Source of the DNA: Aquipseudomonas alcaligenes MRY13-0052
GTDB lineage: Bacteria; Pseudomonadota; Gammaproteobacteria; Pseudomonadales; Pseudomonadaceae
Assembly: GCA_000474255.1 (NCBI GenBank)
Contig: BATO01000001.1
Span: 233,773 to 297,772, forward strand
DNA: 64,000 nucleotides
Reading direction: 5' to 3'
Part shown: in pieces, positions 53,089 through 62,081 of the stretch
Position numbering within the stretch: the first letter of the stretch is position 1
How the letters are laid out: each line of letters starts with the position of its first letter
The notes under the pieces: generated by a model
What the model saw: only the letters and a program-made list of their open reading frames with translations
What the model was told of the DNA's origin: nothing
Databases searched by the model: none
Program-made: the position numbers and the translations under genes

Positions 53089-53883
53089 TCACTTGTACCG
53101 CGCCGCCGCGCTGCTGCGGGACATGTTCGGGCCGAGCTTGGTGCGGGCGCTGACCACGGCGGCCCAGTCGCCGGCGTCGGGCAGCGAGGGGATGGTGACC
53201 AGTTCGCCCTGGTCGAAGCCGGCCAGCGCGGCGTCCACCATCTCGCCGGCTTCCATGATCATGTTCGGGTCCAGGTGCGCGGCGTCGATGCCGGAGCGCT
53301 CCCAGATCTCGGTGCGGGTGATGCCCGGCAGCACGGCCTGCACCTGCACGCCCTTGGGCGCGATCTCGTGGTTCAGCGTCTGGGTCAGGCTCAGTACATA
53401 GGCCTTGGTGGCGCTGTAGGTGGCGTTGAACATCTCGGGGATCAGCGCGACCACCGAGGCGAGGTTGATGATCGCGCCTTCGCCGGCTTCGCCGAAGCGC
53501 TTGGCGGCCACCACCGAGAGGTGGGTCAGGGCGGTGACGTTGAGCTCGATCATCGAGTCGATCTGGTCCAGGTCTGCATCGGCCAACTGGCCGTTCTGCG
53601 CCACACCGGCGTTGTTCACCAGCACCTTGATGGCGGCATCGCTGGCCAGGCGCTGTTCCACCGCGCGCAGGTCGGCGCGCTGGGTCAGGTCGGCCTTGAG
53701 GGTTTCCACCTTCACGCCGTATTCGCCGCCGAGGCGTTTGGCCAGTTCGTCGAGGCGTTTCTGGTCGCGGGCCACCAGCAGCAGGTCGAGGCCACGGCGG
53801 GCCAGGCGTTCGGCGTAGGTGGCGCCGATCCCGGAGGATGCGCCAGTGATCAGTGCGGTGCCCTTGAGATTGTGCGAGCTCAT
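53089..53883 (-). CDS. Short-chain dehydrogenase/reductase
   Basis: A 264-residue classical SDR. The NAD(P)-binding motif is ALITGASSGIGATYAERLARRG (residues 9-30), with LVARDQKRLDELA suggesting NADP preference through the Arg. NNAG is in VLVNNAGVAQNG, and the catalytic tetrad is found in NVTALTHLSV, INLASVVALIP (Ser) and YSATKAYVLSL (Tyr and Lys). The substrate is unknown. The promoter lies in an unusually AT-rich stretch (about 53905-53965) that differs from the surrounding DNA. It stands alone between repeat regions. Confidence 0.92.
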   Translation of the reverse strand: MSSHNLKGTALITGASSGIGATYAERLARRGLDLLLVARDQKRLDELAKRLGGEYGVKVETLKADLTQRADLRAVEQRLASDAAIKVLVNNAGVAQNGQLADADLDQIDSMIELNVTALTHLSVVAAKRFGEAGEGAIINLASVVALIPEMFNATYSATKAYVLSLTQTLNHEIAPKGVQVQAVLPGITRTEIWERSGIDAAHLDPNMIMEAGEMVDAALAGFDQGELVTIPSLPDAGDWAAVVSARTKLGPNMSRSSAAARYK

Positions 53884-54212
53884 TGCGGTGTCTCCGGGAA
53901 GAGGGGGGGATGTTTATATGATGTATGTAATTCACGATTTATATTATGACTATAATTTTAACTGTCAAGCACAGGATCAGAGTCATTCAAGCGGAGCGAC
54001 GAAAGGATTCCAGGCCGCTGACCGCAAGCTGACGGGTGGCATGGCCAGTGGGCTCCGGGCTGATGAACGGCCGTGAACCGCAGCCGCGGTGGCCGGTCAA
54101 TTGCCCCGTGGTCGCCAGGATGGCAGGACGCGGATGCGGACCATGTCGACGTGGCAGCCGAGTGGCCGCCGCTGCGTAGCCAATCACCGGCCCCCGCCGA
54201 AAGGAACTCGCC
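53884..54212. other. Divergent intergenic region with AT-rich promoter stretch
   Basis: Bases about 53905-53965 are AT-rich (ATATGATGTATGTAATTCAC, TTTATATTATGACTATAATT) in a GC-rich genome and probably contain the promoters for the SDR and possibly for the beta-helix gene. No clear dyad or known operator is recognised. The rest of the 329 bases shows no gene. Confidence 0.5.
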
Positions 54213-55592
54213 ATGACCCAGTCCCGCTCCCACTCCCGCACCCGGCCGCGCCTGGCCACCTCGCTGATGCTCGCCTCCCTGCTCGCGCTGCCGACCCTGG
54301 CCATGGCACGGGACTTCCAGGTCACCCGCACCGATGACGGCTTCGACGGCCTCTGCGATGCCGACTGCACGCTGCGCGACGCGGTGGAAGCCGCCAACCG
54401 CCTGGGTGGCAAGAACCGCATCGTCCTGCCCGCCGGCATCTACGCCCTGACCCTGCCGCCGGCCATGGGGGAGGAGGGCGAGATCCTCGACGAGGACCAG
54501 AACCTCAACGGCGACCTCGATGTGCGGGCCGGCAACCTGACCCTGGTCGGCGCCGGCGTGGGTGCCAGCGTCATCGACGGTTCGGGCCTGGACCGCCTGC
54601 TGGAGATCGACCTCGGCGTCACCGTCCTGCTCCAGGACCTGACCCTGCGCAACGGCCACACCACCCGCAACGGCGGTGCCATCGAGAACTTCGGCTACCT
54701 GGTGGTGCGCCGTGTGGCCTTCCAGGACAACCGCGCCAGCTTCGGCTTCTACGATGGCGACGGCGGCGCGATCTCCAACCGCGGCACCCTGGAAGTCCAC
54801 AGCTCGGTGTTCGAGCGCAACCGGGCCGACTTCGGCGACTCCGGCCGCGCCCTGGGCGGGGCCATCTTCAACGGCGGCCTGCTCACCCTGCGCGACAGCC
54901 TGTTCAGCGAGAACGTCACCAATGGCGACGACGTGGTCGCCCTGGGCGGCGCGCTGTTCAACACCGGCACTGCCGACGTGGCCCGCAGCGCCTTCCTCCA
55001 CCACCGCGCCGACGGGCCCGGCGTGGTCATCCGCAATGACGGCAACGGCGTGCTCAGGCTGACCAACGTCACCGTCTCCGGGAAGAACGCCAACGGCGAG
55101 GGGGATTACGACGCCGTGGTTGCCAACGGCTCCGACTACCCGATGTTCGCCGGTACGCCGAGCCTGCAACTGGTCAACGTCACCATCGCCGACAACCTCA
55201 CCCTCGGCCTGCTCAACCATGGCCGTCTGTCGGTTCGCAACAGCCTGATTATCGGCAACGGCAACGAATCCATCGGCCCGGCCAACTGCGCCAATGGCGG
55301 TGATACGACGAGCTACCAGGCCAGTGGTCTGCTGCTGGGCACCGATACCGGCAACTGCACCGCCGACATCCAGGTGAACGATGCCGAGGCCTTCGCCCGG
55401 GTGCTCTACCCGCTCGCGGCCAACGGTTCCAGCCTGCCGACCCACGCCCTGCGCCCGCGCAGCCCGGCGGTGGACACCGGCGTCGGCTCCTGCACCCGGC
55501 AGGATCAGCGCGGCTCCATGCGGCCACGGGATGGCGACGGCGACGGCATGGCGCTGTGCGACCTGGGTGCCTATGAGCGGCCCAAGCCCTGA
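54213..55592 (+). CDS. Secreted CSLREA-type beta-helix protein
   Basis: A 459-residue exported protein. The signal peptide spans about 1-33 (SLMLASLLALPTLAMA). It is followed by DDGFDGLCDADCTLRDAVEAAN, the CSLREA-type motif of surface beta-helix proteins. The body is a right-handed parallel beta-helix with repeated GGAI-N-GTL units (RNGGAIENFGYLVVRRVAFQ, GGAISNRGTLEVHSSVFERN, GGAIFNGGLLTLRDSLFSEN, GGALFNTGTADVARSAFLHH). The C-terminus holds paired cysteines and ends SMRPRDGDGDGMALCDLGAYERPKP-like, a choice-of-anchor Q pattern. The role is unknown; surface polysaccharide or host interaction is possible. Confidence 0.87.
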   Translation: MTQSRSHSRTRPRLATSLMLASLLALPTLAMARDFQVTRTDDGFDGLCDADCTLRDAVEAANRLGGKNRIVLPAGIYALTLPPAMGEEGEILDEDQNLNGDLDVRAGNLTLVGAGVGASVIDGSGLDRLLEIDLGVTVLLQDLTLRNGHTTRNGGAIENFGYLVVRRVAFQDNRASFGFYDGDGGAISNRGTLEVHSSVFERNRADFGDSGRALGGAIFNGGLLTLRDSLFSENVTNGDDVVALGGALFNTGTADVARSAFLHHRADGPGVVIRNDGNGVLRLTNVTVSGKNANGEGDYDAVVANGSDYPMFAGTPSLQLVNVTIADNLTLGLLNHGRLSVRNSLIIGNGNESIGPANCANGGDTTSYQASGLLLGTDTGNCTADIQVNDAEAFARVLYPLAANGSSLPTHALRPRSPAVDTGVGSCTRQDQRGSMRPRDGDGDGMALCDLGAYERPKP

Positions 55593-55742
55593 GGCACAGG
55601 CGGATTTTTTGCAAATTGTTTCAAACCTGACGCATCGATTGGAAAAAGCAATTTCAGGATCGGCCCGGTTCGGCTGATAAGACTGGAGCTGCAATCCGAA
55701 TCGGCAGGGACGCTGGCGAGACCCCAACCCGCAGGTACTGCC

Positions 55743-57368
55743 ATGTCCATACGATCCATCACCATCGCTTCGCGCGCTTCCCTGTGTTTCGCACTGATCA
55801 CCCTGCTGGTGATCGTCCTCGGTGGTTTCTCATGGCAGCAGATGCATGTGCTGCGGGGTGCTGAACAGGACATCGAGACCAACTGGCTACCCTCCATTCA
55901 GACCGCCAACGACATCCAGACCAGCCTGCTGCACGTCCGCCTGGAGAGCCTGCGGCTGCTGGCCAGCACCACCCCCGACGAACAGCGCAACGCGCTCGAC
56001 CAGTTGCAGAGCGCGCGCCAGACCCTGACCGAGAAAAGCGAGCACTACCGCCGTAACATGATCACCAGTGCCGAAGAGCAGCGCGTGTTCGATGGCTCGG
56101 CGCAGGCCCTGCAGGCCTACATGGCGGGGTTGCAGAAGCTGATCGACCTGCAAGGCCGCGACTCCGCCCAGGCATTGCTCTGGGCCAACGGCGGCCAACG
56201 CGACCTGGCGACGACCTACCAGCAGCACGTGACCAAGCTGATCGACCTCAACGCCGCTGGCGTCAAGCGCTCGGGCGTTGCCGCCAGCGATGCCTACGAC
56301 ACCAGCATCAACATCGTCATCGGCTCGGTGCTGCTGGCCCTGGCGATGACCGTGGCCCTGGCCATGACCCTCACCCGCAGCATCGTGCGGCCCCTGGGCG
56401 ACTCGCTGCGCTTCGCCGAATCCATCGCCAAGGGCGACCTGACCCGCACCGTCGAAGTCAGCGGCCAGGACGAGGCCACGCGCCTCAGCGAAGCCCTGCA
56501 GCGCATGCAGGAGAACCTGCGGCAGACCATCCGGCAGATTTCCGATTCCTCGATCCAGCTCGCCTCGGCGGCGGAGGAAATGACCACCGTCACCGAGCAG
56601 GGCAGCCTCACCCTGCAGCAGCAGAACTCCGAGATCGAGCAGGCCGCCGCAGCGGTCAACCAGATGACCGCCGCCGTGGAGGAAGTGGCCCGCAACGCCG
56701 CCTCGGCCTCTACCTCGGCGCGCCAGTCCAGCGAAGCGGCGAACCTGGGCAACCAGCGCGTGGCCGAAACCCTGGAGGCGATCCGCAGCCTCTCGGTGCA
56801 GGTGCAGGAAACCGAAGCCCAGGTGCAGGGCCTGGCCCAGCAGGCGGTGGACATCAGCCAGGTGCTCAACGTCATTCGTGCCATCGCCGAGCAGACCAAC
56901 CTGCTGGCCCTCAACGCCGCCATCGAAGCGGCGCGGGCCGGCGAGCAGGGCCGTGGCTTCGCCGTGGTGGCCGACGAGGTGCGCGCCCTGGCCCATCGCA
57001 CCCAGACCTCGACCCTGGAGATCGAGAAGATGATCGCCTCCATCCAGAACGGCACCGGCTCGGCGGTGCAGGCCATGCAGGCGAGCAACAGCCAGGCCCA
57101 GGCCACACGCCTGTCCGCCGACGAAGCCGGGCGCGCCTTGCAGGAAATCACCGAGGCGGTGGGCACCATCGACGAGCGCAACCTGCAGATCGCCACCGCC
57201 TCGGAGCAGCAGGCCCACGTCGCCCGCGAAGTGGATCGCAACCTGATGAGCATCCGCGACCTGTCGATCCAGAGCGCCGCCGGCGCCCACCAGACCACGG
57301 TCGCCAGCAGCGAAGTGGCGCGCCTGGCGGTGGACCTGAAAGGGCTGGTGGCACGCTTCAGCGTGTAA
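55743..57368 (+). CDS. Methyl-accepting chemotaxis protein
   Basis: A 541-residue chemoreceptor. It has TM1 at about 11-31, a four-helix-bundle periplasmic sensor (about 32-187, MCP_signal 4HB-type), TM2 at about 190-212, a HAMP domain ([27 protein letters not shown]) and a long signalling coiled coil. The coil's tip [47 protein letters not shown] sequence (near 380-415) binds CheA/CheW. There is no CheR-tethering pentapeptide at the C-terminus. The ligand is unknown. The ATG at 55743 is preceded by GCAGGTACTGCC, a weak site. No che genes are adjacent. Confidence 0.94.
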   Translation: MSIRSITIASRASLCFALITLLVIVLGGFSWQQMHVLRGAEQDIETNWLPSIQTANDIQTSLLHVRLESLRLLASTTPDEQRNALDQLQSARQTLTEKSEHYRRNMITSAEEQRVFDGSAQALQAYMAGLQKLIDLQGRDSAQALLWANGGQRDLATTYQQHVTKLIDLNAAGVKRSGVAASDAYDTSINIVIGSVLLALAMTVALAMTLTRSIVRPLGDSLRFAESIAKGDLTRTVEVSGQDEATRLSEALQRMQENLRQTIRQISDSSIQLASAAEEMTTVTEQGSLTLQQQNSEIEQAAAAVNQMTAAVEEVARNAASASTSARQSSEAANLGNQRVAETLEAIRSLSVQVQETEAQVQGLAQQAVDISQVLNVIRAIAEQTNLLALNAAIEAARAGEQGRGFAVVADEVRALAHRTQTSTLEIEKMIASIQNGTGSAVQAMQASNSQAQATRLSADEAGRALQEITEAVGTIDERNLQIATASEQQAHVAREVDRNLMSIRDLSIQSAAGAHQTTVASSEVARLAVDLKGLVARFSV

Positions 57369-58191
57369 GGCGATTTCCGGGGCGACCGTAGGGGCGAATT
57401 CATTCGCCCAGCGGCGCCCCGCGCCGCCTCTCACGGTGGGAGCGAATTCATTGGTGAGTGTTGCTGGAGAATCTGAGCCCAGCTGATTGCCGAGCTCTGG
57501 TGATGTTTCTGGTTTCGCCCACCCGGGCGAGTCCCTTTTAACAATCGCCTTAAAAGGAACCAAAAGTGCTTGCCCCTCCATACGGGTCTGGCTGAAGCCA
57601 GACTTCCCTCGCTCCATCATCGTTCCAGGGGCACGCCGCGAAGGGCCATCCCTGGCCCATCGCGGCTCTCGCGACATCCATGTCGCTCAACCCCTTCCAC
57701 GACGATTCGCTCGGCCTGCTGGGAAGGGGCGTTTGGCGGCTGCTCCAACTTTCCTCGCTCGAATCCTGACATTGAGGTGCGCACCAACCCTGTGTGCACG
57801 TAGCGGCCGCTTCCGTAGGATGGGTAGAGCGGAGCGAAACCCATGCGGTGGAGACGGCAGAAAAAACCCTTGGGAGCCCGAAAGTCCCGTGCTTAAGCCT
57901 TTGCTTTAGAACCTCAACAGCTAACGCAGACAGAGAGCTCATTCGCGAAGCGCTTCACGGAGCGGTTTCATCATGGCCTATCGCTGCGTTGGGCCTCGCT
58001 GCGCTCGGCGCCAACCTACGGAGCCGTTCTGCGCTTCGTTGGGGTTGGTCTCAGCCCAGCGCTTCCCGGCATGGGAACCATCTCCCACTCCCACGGACGA
58101 ACACCTGTAGGCCTCTGGACAAGCGGCCTGGCGGCGGCATAGCGTTGCCGGGCGCCGGGTTGGCGTGGTTTTCACAGCGTTCCAAGGAGTA
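57369..58191. other. Long intergenic region of dispersed repeats
   Basis: This 823-base gap has no gene I can support. It contains a GTAGGGGCGAATTCATTCGC repeat (57388-57426), a block CGAGTCCCTTTTAACAATCG with CCTTAAAAGGAACCAAAAGT (about 57529-57570) of a type common between Pseudomonas genes, and a GTAGGATGG repeat (57814-57844). Open frames on both strands are repeat-derived. The promoter of the next gene should lie near its right end. Confidence 0.6.
57814..57844 (+). repeat. Dispersed intergenic repeat
   Basis: CGTAGGATGGGTAGAGCGGA then GCGAAACCCAT, a further copy of the GTAGGATGG family within the long gap before 58192. Confidence 0.78.
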
Positions 58192-58566
58192 ATGGTGTTC
58201 GATCTTCTCAAGCCGATGTTGTACGTCCGGGTCTATCGCAACCGCATGCTGATCCGCGAACTCGTGGCCCAGCGTGAGCAGGACGTGCATGCCGCCTTCA
58301 GCACCGAGCGCTTGCTGGTGGGGCAGTTCAACGATGCCCGTGTCGCGCTGCGCCAGGCCATCAAGCTGATGCTGCGTGGCCAGTGGATGTCCATGGCGCC
58401 GACCATCCTCGTGCACCCCATGGAGATGATCGAAGGTGGCTTGTCCCAGGTGGAGGAGCGCATCTTCCATGAGCTCGGCGCCGGCATCGGCAGCCGCCGG
58501 GTGCGGGTGCATATCGGCGATGAGCTGAACGACGAGGCCGTGCGCCGCCAGTTGGCTGTGCGATGA
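58192..58566 (+). CDS. Small conserved protein of unknown function
   Basis: A 124-residue protein with no signal peptide or membrane helix. CCAAGGAGTA gives a strong start at 58192. Its sequence (MVFDLLKPMLYVRVYRNRML, then STERLLVGQFNDARVALRQA and HPMEMIEGGLSQVEERIFHE) is not one I can assign with confidence. The C-terminal part GSRRVRVHIGDELNDEAVRRQL looks like a small alpha/beta domain. It overlaps the DUF4166 gene by 4 bases (ATGA), so the two are coupled and likely act together. Confidence 0.75.
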   Translation: MVFDLLKPMLYVRVYRNRMLIRELVAQREQDVHAAFSTERLLVGQFNDARVALRQAIKLMLRGQWMSMAPTILVHPMEMIEGGLSQVEERIFHELGAGIGSRRVRVHIGDELNDEAVRRQLAVR

Positions 58567-59132
58567 GCGCGGAGCTGGTCGAGCGCTGGTTCGGCGCGGG
58601 CTTCGCCGGGCTGCACCCCTTGTTGCAGCAGCTGCACCGCCAGGGCGGGGTGCTCCAGGGCGAGGTGGAGCTGGCGACCGGCAGCGGTCTTGCCGGTTGG
58701 CTGGGTCGCCGGCTGGCGGCGAAGCTGGGGCTGCCCCTGGGGGCGCGACGGGTGCCCTTGCGGGTGGATATCCACAGCGACGAGGCGGGCCTGCACTGGA
58801 ATCGGCGCTTCGCCGAATCCGCCACCCTGGTTTCCCTGTTCCGCCCCGTGGGGCACTGGCCGGATGGGCACTGGGAGGAAAGCACCGGTGCCTTGCGCCT
58901 GGCCCTGAAGGTAGACAGCCACGACGGCGGCTGGCGCTGGGTGCCGATTGCGGCCTGGGTGCGTGGCCTCCGTGTGCCGCTGTTCCTGTTGCCGCGTACC
59001 ACTGCCTACAAGCGCATCGAAGACGGGCGTTACCACTTCTTCGTCGGCTTCTCCCTGCCGGGGTTGGGGACGTTGTTGTCCTATAGCGGTGGGTTGGAGC
59101 TGGTGCCGGCGGTGGTGGTGGAGGCGGGGTGA
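58563..59132 (+). CDS. DUF4166 family protein
   Basis: A 189-residue protein whose pattern matches DUF4166: FAGLHPLLQQLHRQGGVLQGEVELATGSGLAG at the start, LHWNRRFAESATLVSLFRPVGHW in the middle and a C-terminal beta-rich part. The function of this domain is not known to me; it often appears fused to or beside saccharopine-dehydrogenase-like or other lipid-related proteins. It starts in an ATGA overlap with the upstream small gene. No catalytic motif is recognised. Confidence 0.8.
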   Translation: MSAELVERWFGAGFAGLHPLLQQLHRQGGVLQGEVELATGSGLAGWLGRRLAAKLGLPLGARRVPLRVDIHSDEAGLHWNRRFAESATLVSLFRPVGHWPDGHWEESTGALRLALKVDSHDGGWRWVPIAAWVRGLRVPLFLLPRTTAYKRIEDGRYHFFVGFSLPGLGTLLSYSGGLELVPAVVVEAG

Positions 59133-59140
59133 AGTCCGAT

Positions 59141-59211
59141 CGCGAATGAATTCGCTCCTACAGGAAGAGCGGCGGCGCTGCGCGCCGCTTGGCGACTGAA
59201 GTCGCCCCTGC
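59141..59211. repeat. Two dispersed palindromic repeats after the DUF4166 gene
   Basis: CGCGAATGAATTCGCTCCTA (59141-59160) belongs to the type found as an inverted pair at 61845-61935. It is followed by GCGCCGCTTGGCGACTGAAG then TCGCCCC, an inverted copy of the GGGGCGACTTCAGTCGCC family. Confidence 0.75.
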
Positions 59212-59325
59212 AGATGCATCCCCACCGGAGGGGCTGACCGTTGTGTAGGGTGGAGGTCGCTGTTTACCTCCACCGGGCGAGGTCGAACCTGGCACCGCGT
59301 TATGCCTGAAATACCGCAGCCCCCA

Positions 59326-59355
59326 TAAAAAACGGGCTCCACCTGGGAGCCCGTC
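59326..59355 (-). terminator. Terminator of spermidine dehydrogenase gene
   Basis: On the minus strand, ACGGGCTCCC and GGAGCCCGT form a hairpin followed by TTTTTTAT. It starts about 20 bases after the stop at 59374. Confidence 0.88.
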
Positions 59356-59373
59356 CTCTTCATCGGTTGACGA

Positions 59374-61236
59374 TCAACCCAGCTCGCCCACCGCCCTCCA
59401 GGCTTCGTCGATGGCTGCGTGGGCGTAGGCGCTCCAGGCGGCGTCGGAGTTGGCGATGGTGACGTTGCCGACCTTGGTGCGGGCCAGGTTCATCAGCTTC
59501 TCGCTCTCGTCCTCATCGTCGAACAGGCTGTTGGCGAAGTAGGCGTAGCCGTGGGACCAGCGGTTCACGGTGATGCCGAGGATGTCCTTCTGGTGGTCGA
59601 AACCGACCGGGCCGAGCATGGCCTGGAGCTGGTCGCGGATGGCCTTTTCCATCTGCTCGAAGCTCATGGCGTAGAGCTTGGTGCGGCCGACCCGCGCCTG
59701 GGTGCGGGCGTCCATACCCATGTTCGGGCTGGTGGGCACGTGGACCATGTGCAGGCCGATGGGCTGGTTCGGGTCGCGCGGGTGGCGGTAGCCGCCGATG
59801 TCCACCGGGTAGTCGAGCTTGACCCGGCTGTAGGGCTGGTTCGGCGCGTAGATCTCGTGCACGCCGAGCTTGCGGAAGCTCTGCCAGTTGCGGATCACCA
59901 CCTTGGTGTACACCAGCGGGAACTTCACGTTCTGTGCCAGGGCGTGGGCCTGCTCGGCCGAGAGGTCGCGCAGGATGTAGGGGATGATCATGTTGTAGCA
60001 GGCCAGCACCGTGTGCTTGCCGCGCACGCGGTGCAGTTGGCCGCCACGGCTGTAGCCGACGTCCACGCCGCCATCGCGGTTGCGCACGCTGACCACGGTG
60101 CTGTTCAGGCGCAGGCGCACCGTGCTCCTGGCTTCGTCGAGCTTGGCGTAGTCGAAGTCGGCGAGGACGATGTCGTCCATGCCCTTGCCCGAGGCCACGG
60201 CCGGAATCAGGCCGCGCACCAGCAGGCGTGCCAGCGAGGCGTTGCCATCGGGGAAGTGGTAGATGTACGGCTCTTCCATCTCCGCCTTGGCTTCTTCGCT
60301 GACGGGGGAGAGGTCCATGGCGGCGAAGCCGGGGAAGCCCACCGAATAAGCGTCGGCGGCGGCCACGGCGTCGATGCTCAGGGCCGAGAAGTCGTTGGTG
60401 CGGGCGAGGAAGTAGCGGGTGGCCGCTTCGCTCAGGCCCACGTCCTTGCGCAGGAAATCCTGGTAGCTGGTCTTGGCCAGGTGCGCTTCCTTCTCCTCGC
60501 GGCTCTTGCCGGCGAGGTAGTCGCGGGGCGCCTCGTGCAGGTCGATCAACGCCTGGCGGTCGGCCTCGGGCAGCGGGAAGTCATTGATGAACGCACGCCA
60601 GCTGCGGGCGTTGAGTTTTTCCGGGGCGATGTCGTCGGCCACCATGGGCGTCGGGTCACCGGTCACCAGCTTGTCCTGGCCGAAGCCGGCCTTGTCGAAG
60701 AACACCCCGCGGGACAGGCCCAGGCCCGGGTAGAAGTCGCGGTCGAAGGCGGTCTCGAAGCGGTCGATGTCCACGCCCAGCTGCTTGAGCAGGCCGTTGA
60801 CCTCCTTGGTGTAGAGGCTCTTGGGCGACTGGAAGGCCTCGCTGCCGCCGTAGCCGAGGATCATCCGCCCACCGGCCTGGAATTCGTTGCGCTTGGCGTG
60901 GCCGCCGAAGTCGTCGTGGTTCTCGACGATGAGCACCCGCGCCTGCGGGTTCTTCTGGCGGTAGAACCAGGCTGCGGCGAGGCCGCTGAGGCCGCCACCG
61001 ACCACCACCAGGTCGTACTCCTCTTCGATCTTCAGGCCGTCGGTGTCGAACACCTTCTTCTCCCAGCCCATCTGGTGCGCCACCTCGAAGGCGCCGGGGT
61101 GGCTACCGCGCAGGCCGGTGAGGGCGGGCGGGTAGTAGCGGCCGGAGGGGGCGGCCTGGAGCAGCTGCAGCGGGGTGAGTCCGGCGCCGATGGCGAGGGC
61201 AGCGCCGTTGAGGAAGTCGCGGCGGGTGATGGTCAT
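59374..61236 (-). CDS. spdH: Spermidine dehydrogenase SpdH
   Basis: A 620-residue FAD-dependent periplasmic polyamine oxidoreductase that cleaves spermidine to 1,3-diaminopropane and 4-aminobutanal. It has a Tat signal (ITRRDFLNGAALAIGAGLTPL), the FAD-binding motif DLVVVGGGLSGLAAAWFYR (residues about 74-92), GGHAKRNEFQAGGRMILGYGG, and a C-terminal FAD contact in VTIANSDAAWSAYAHAAIDEAW. Length and sequence match P. aeruginosa SpdH. Its product 4-aminobutanal is the substrate of the dehydrogenase encoded at 62082, so the two genes form a logical pathway. Downstream is a terminator; upstream is the NTF2-like gene. Confidence 0.92.
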   Translation of the reverse strand: MTITRRDFLNGAALAIGAGLTPLQLLQAAPSGRYYPPALTGLRGSHPGAFEVAHQMGWEKKVFDTDGLKIEEEYDLVVVGGGLSGLAAAWFYRQKNPQARVLIVENHDDFGGHAKRNEFQAGGRMILGYGGSEAFQSPKSLYTKEVNGLLKQLGVDIDRFETAFDRDFYPGLGLSRGVFFDKAGFGQDKLVTGDPTPMVADDIAPEKLNARSWRAFINDFPLPEADRQALIDLHEAPRDYLAGKSREEKEAHLAKTSYQDFLRKDVGLSEAATRYFLARTNDFSALSIDAVAAADAYSVGFPGFAAMDLSPVSEEAKAEMEEPYIYHFPDGNASLARLLVRGLIPAVASGKGMDDIVLADFDYAKLDEARSTVRLRLNSTVVSVRNRDGGVDVGYSRGGQLHRVRGKHTVLACYNMIIPYILRDLSAEQAHALAQNVKFPLVYTKVVIRNWQSFRKLGVHEIYAPNQPYSRVKLDYPVDIGGYRHPRDPNQPIGLHMVHVPTSPNMGMDARTQARVGRTKLYAMSFEQMEKAIRDQLQAMLGPVGFDHQKDILGITVNRWSHGYAYFANSLFDDEDESEKLMNLARTKVGNVTIANSDAAWSAYAHAAIDEAWRAVGELG

Positions 61237-61304
61237 GGTGTACCTGCAAGGCGTTGTCGTTTTTTATGCATGGCGCCCGGGTCGTGCCGGGCGCCACGTC
61301 GGGC

Positions 61305-61781
61305 TTACCAGCCCAGTTGTTTATTGAAGCCCAGGGCGTCGTAGTAGTCGCCCTGGTAGGCGATCTTGCCGTCCTTGATGCGGACGAAACTCACCCCTTC
61401 GAACTTCAGGGGCTTGTTCGTTGCCGGGGTCTCCGCGCCCCAGGCACCGCTGTTGGTGCCGCTGAACTCCCACTGGAAGGCGATGCCGTCGGGCCCGACT
61501 ATGGGCTCGCTGGTCATCCTCCACTTCAGGTCCGGCACCGCGCCGATGAACACCTTGATGACGTTGTCGCGGGCAGCGGCCTTGCCCTTCTGCGGCGTGC
61601 CGACGGTGGCGTCGAAGTACTCCGCATCCTCGGCGAGGAAGGTGGCGGCCTTGTCGGCATCGTGGGCATTCCAGGCAGCCATGTAGCCCTCGACTACGGA
61701 CTTGGCATCGCCGGCGGCCTGGGCCAGGCCGGTGGCGGCGCACAGCAGGATGAAGCTGAAACTACGCAGGGTGGTTCGCAT
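61305..61781 (-). CDS. Secreted NTF2/SnoaL-like protein
   Basis: A 158-residue protein with a signal peptide (about 1-22, SFSFILLCAATGLAQA). A SnoaL/ester-cyclase-like NTF2 fold follows (SVVEGYMAAWNAHDADKAATFLAEDAEYFD, DNVIKVFIGAVPDLKWRM, GIAFQWEFSGTNSGAWG, FEGVSFVRIKDGKIAYQGDYYD). Proteins of this fold may be enzymes or binding proteins; the catalytic residues cannot be assigned. It lies 68 bases upstream of spdH on the same strand, so joint transcription is likely, suggesting a role linked to the periplasmic polyamine oxidation. Confidence 0.87.
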   Translation of the reverse strand: MRTTLRSFSFILLCAATGLAQAAGDAKSVVEGYMAAWNAHDADKAATFLAEDAEYFDATVGTPQKGKAAARDNVIKVFIGAVPDLKWRMTSEPIVGPDGIAFQWEFSGTNSGAWGAETPATNKPLKFEGVSFVRIKDGKIAYQGDYYDALGFNKQLGW

Positions 61782-61844
61782 TTCGGTTCTCCTGGGGTTT
61801 GGGTGCAGCGGTTGTGAAGCAGAGCCGGTGGTGAGCAGGAACCT

Positions 61845-61935
61845 GTGGGAGCGAATTCATTCGCGAAAGCCGCGCAGCGGGCAGCCGATTACCTGCCGGC
61901 CCTGCGGGCCGGATCGCGAATGAATTCGCTCCCAC
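61845..61935. repeat. Perfect 22-bp inverted repeat pair
   Basis: The left arm (61845-61866, GTGGGAGCGAATTCATTCGC then GA) is the exact reverse complement of the right arm (61914-61935). The 47-base interior is GC-rich. It is the tail-to-tail form of a dispersed repeat also seen at 59141 and 57440. Confidence 0.9.
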
Positions 61936-61968
61936 GAAAAGCGTGCGGAACGCTGAGCGGCTGGGCGT

Positions 61969-62077
61969 CGTGAGCGACGGCCAGGCTAGGCGGAAGACGG
62001 CGAGAAAGCGGAATGTACGTTTGTACATGAGCATTTCGAGCCGGCTTCCAACAACGCCTGGCCTAGCGCAACAGCTC
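61969..62077 (+). repeat. Structured dispersed element, copy B
   Basis: Similar to copy A at 48354. GGCGGAAGACGGC ... GCCGGCTTCC encloses GAGAAAGCG, a small stem TGTAC-GTTT-GTACA and TGAGCATTT. The outer arms are GCTAGGCG/CGCCTGGCCTAGC. The stem differs from copy A by compensatory changes. It ends a few bases from the stop of the aldehyde dehydrogenase gene. Confidence 0.8.
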
Positions 62078-62081
62078 AGAG

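Noticed and set aside
55593..55742. c-di-GMP or other riboswitch upstream of the chemoreceptor
   Set aside because: The leader has no recognisable conserved aptamer core or terminator hairpin.
57487..57942. Small open frames in the gap after the chemoreceptor
   Set aside because: They derive from dispersed repeats (peptides such as WVSLRSTHPTEA) and have no start signals or family resemblance.
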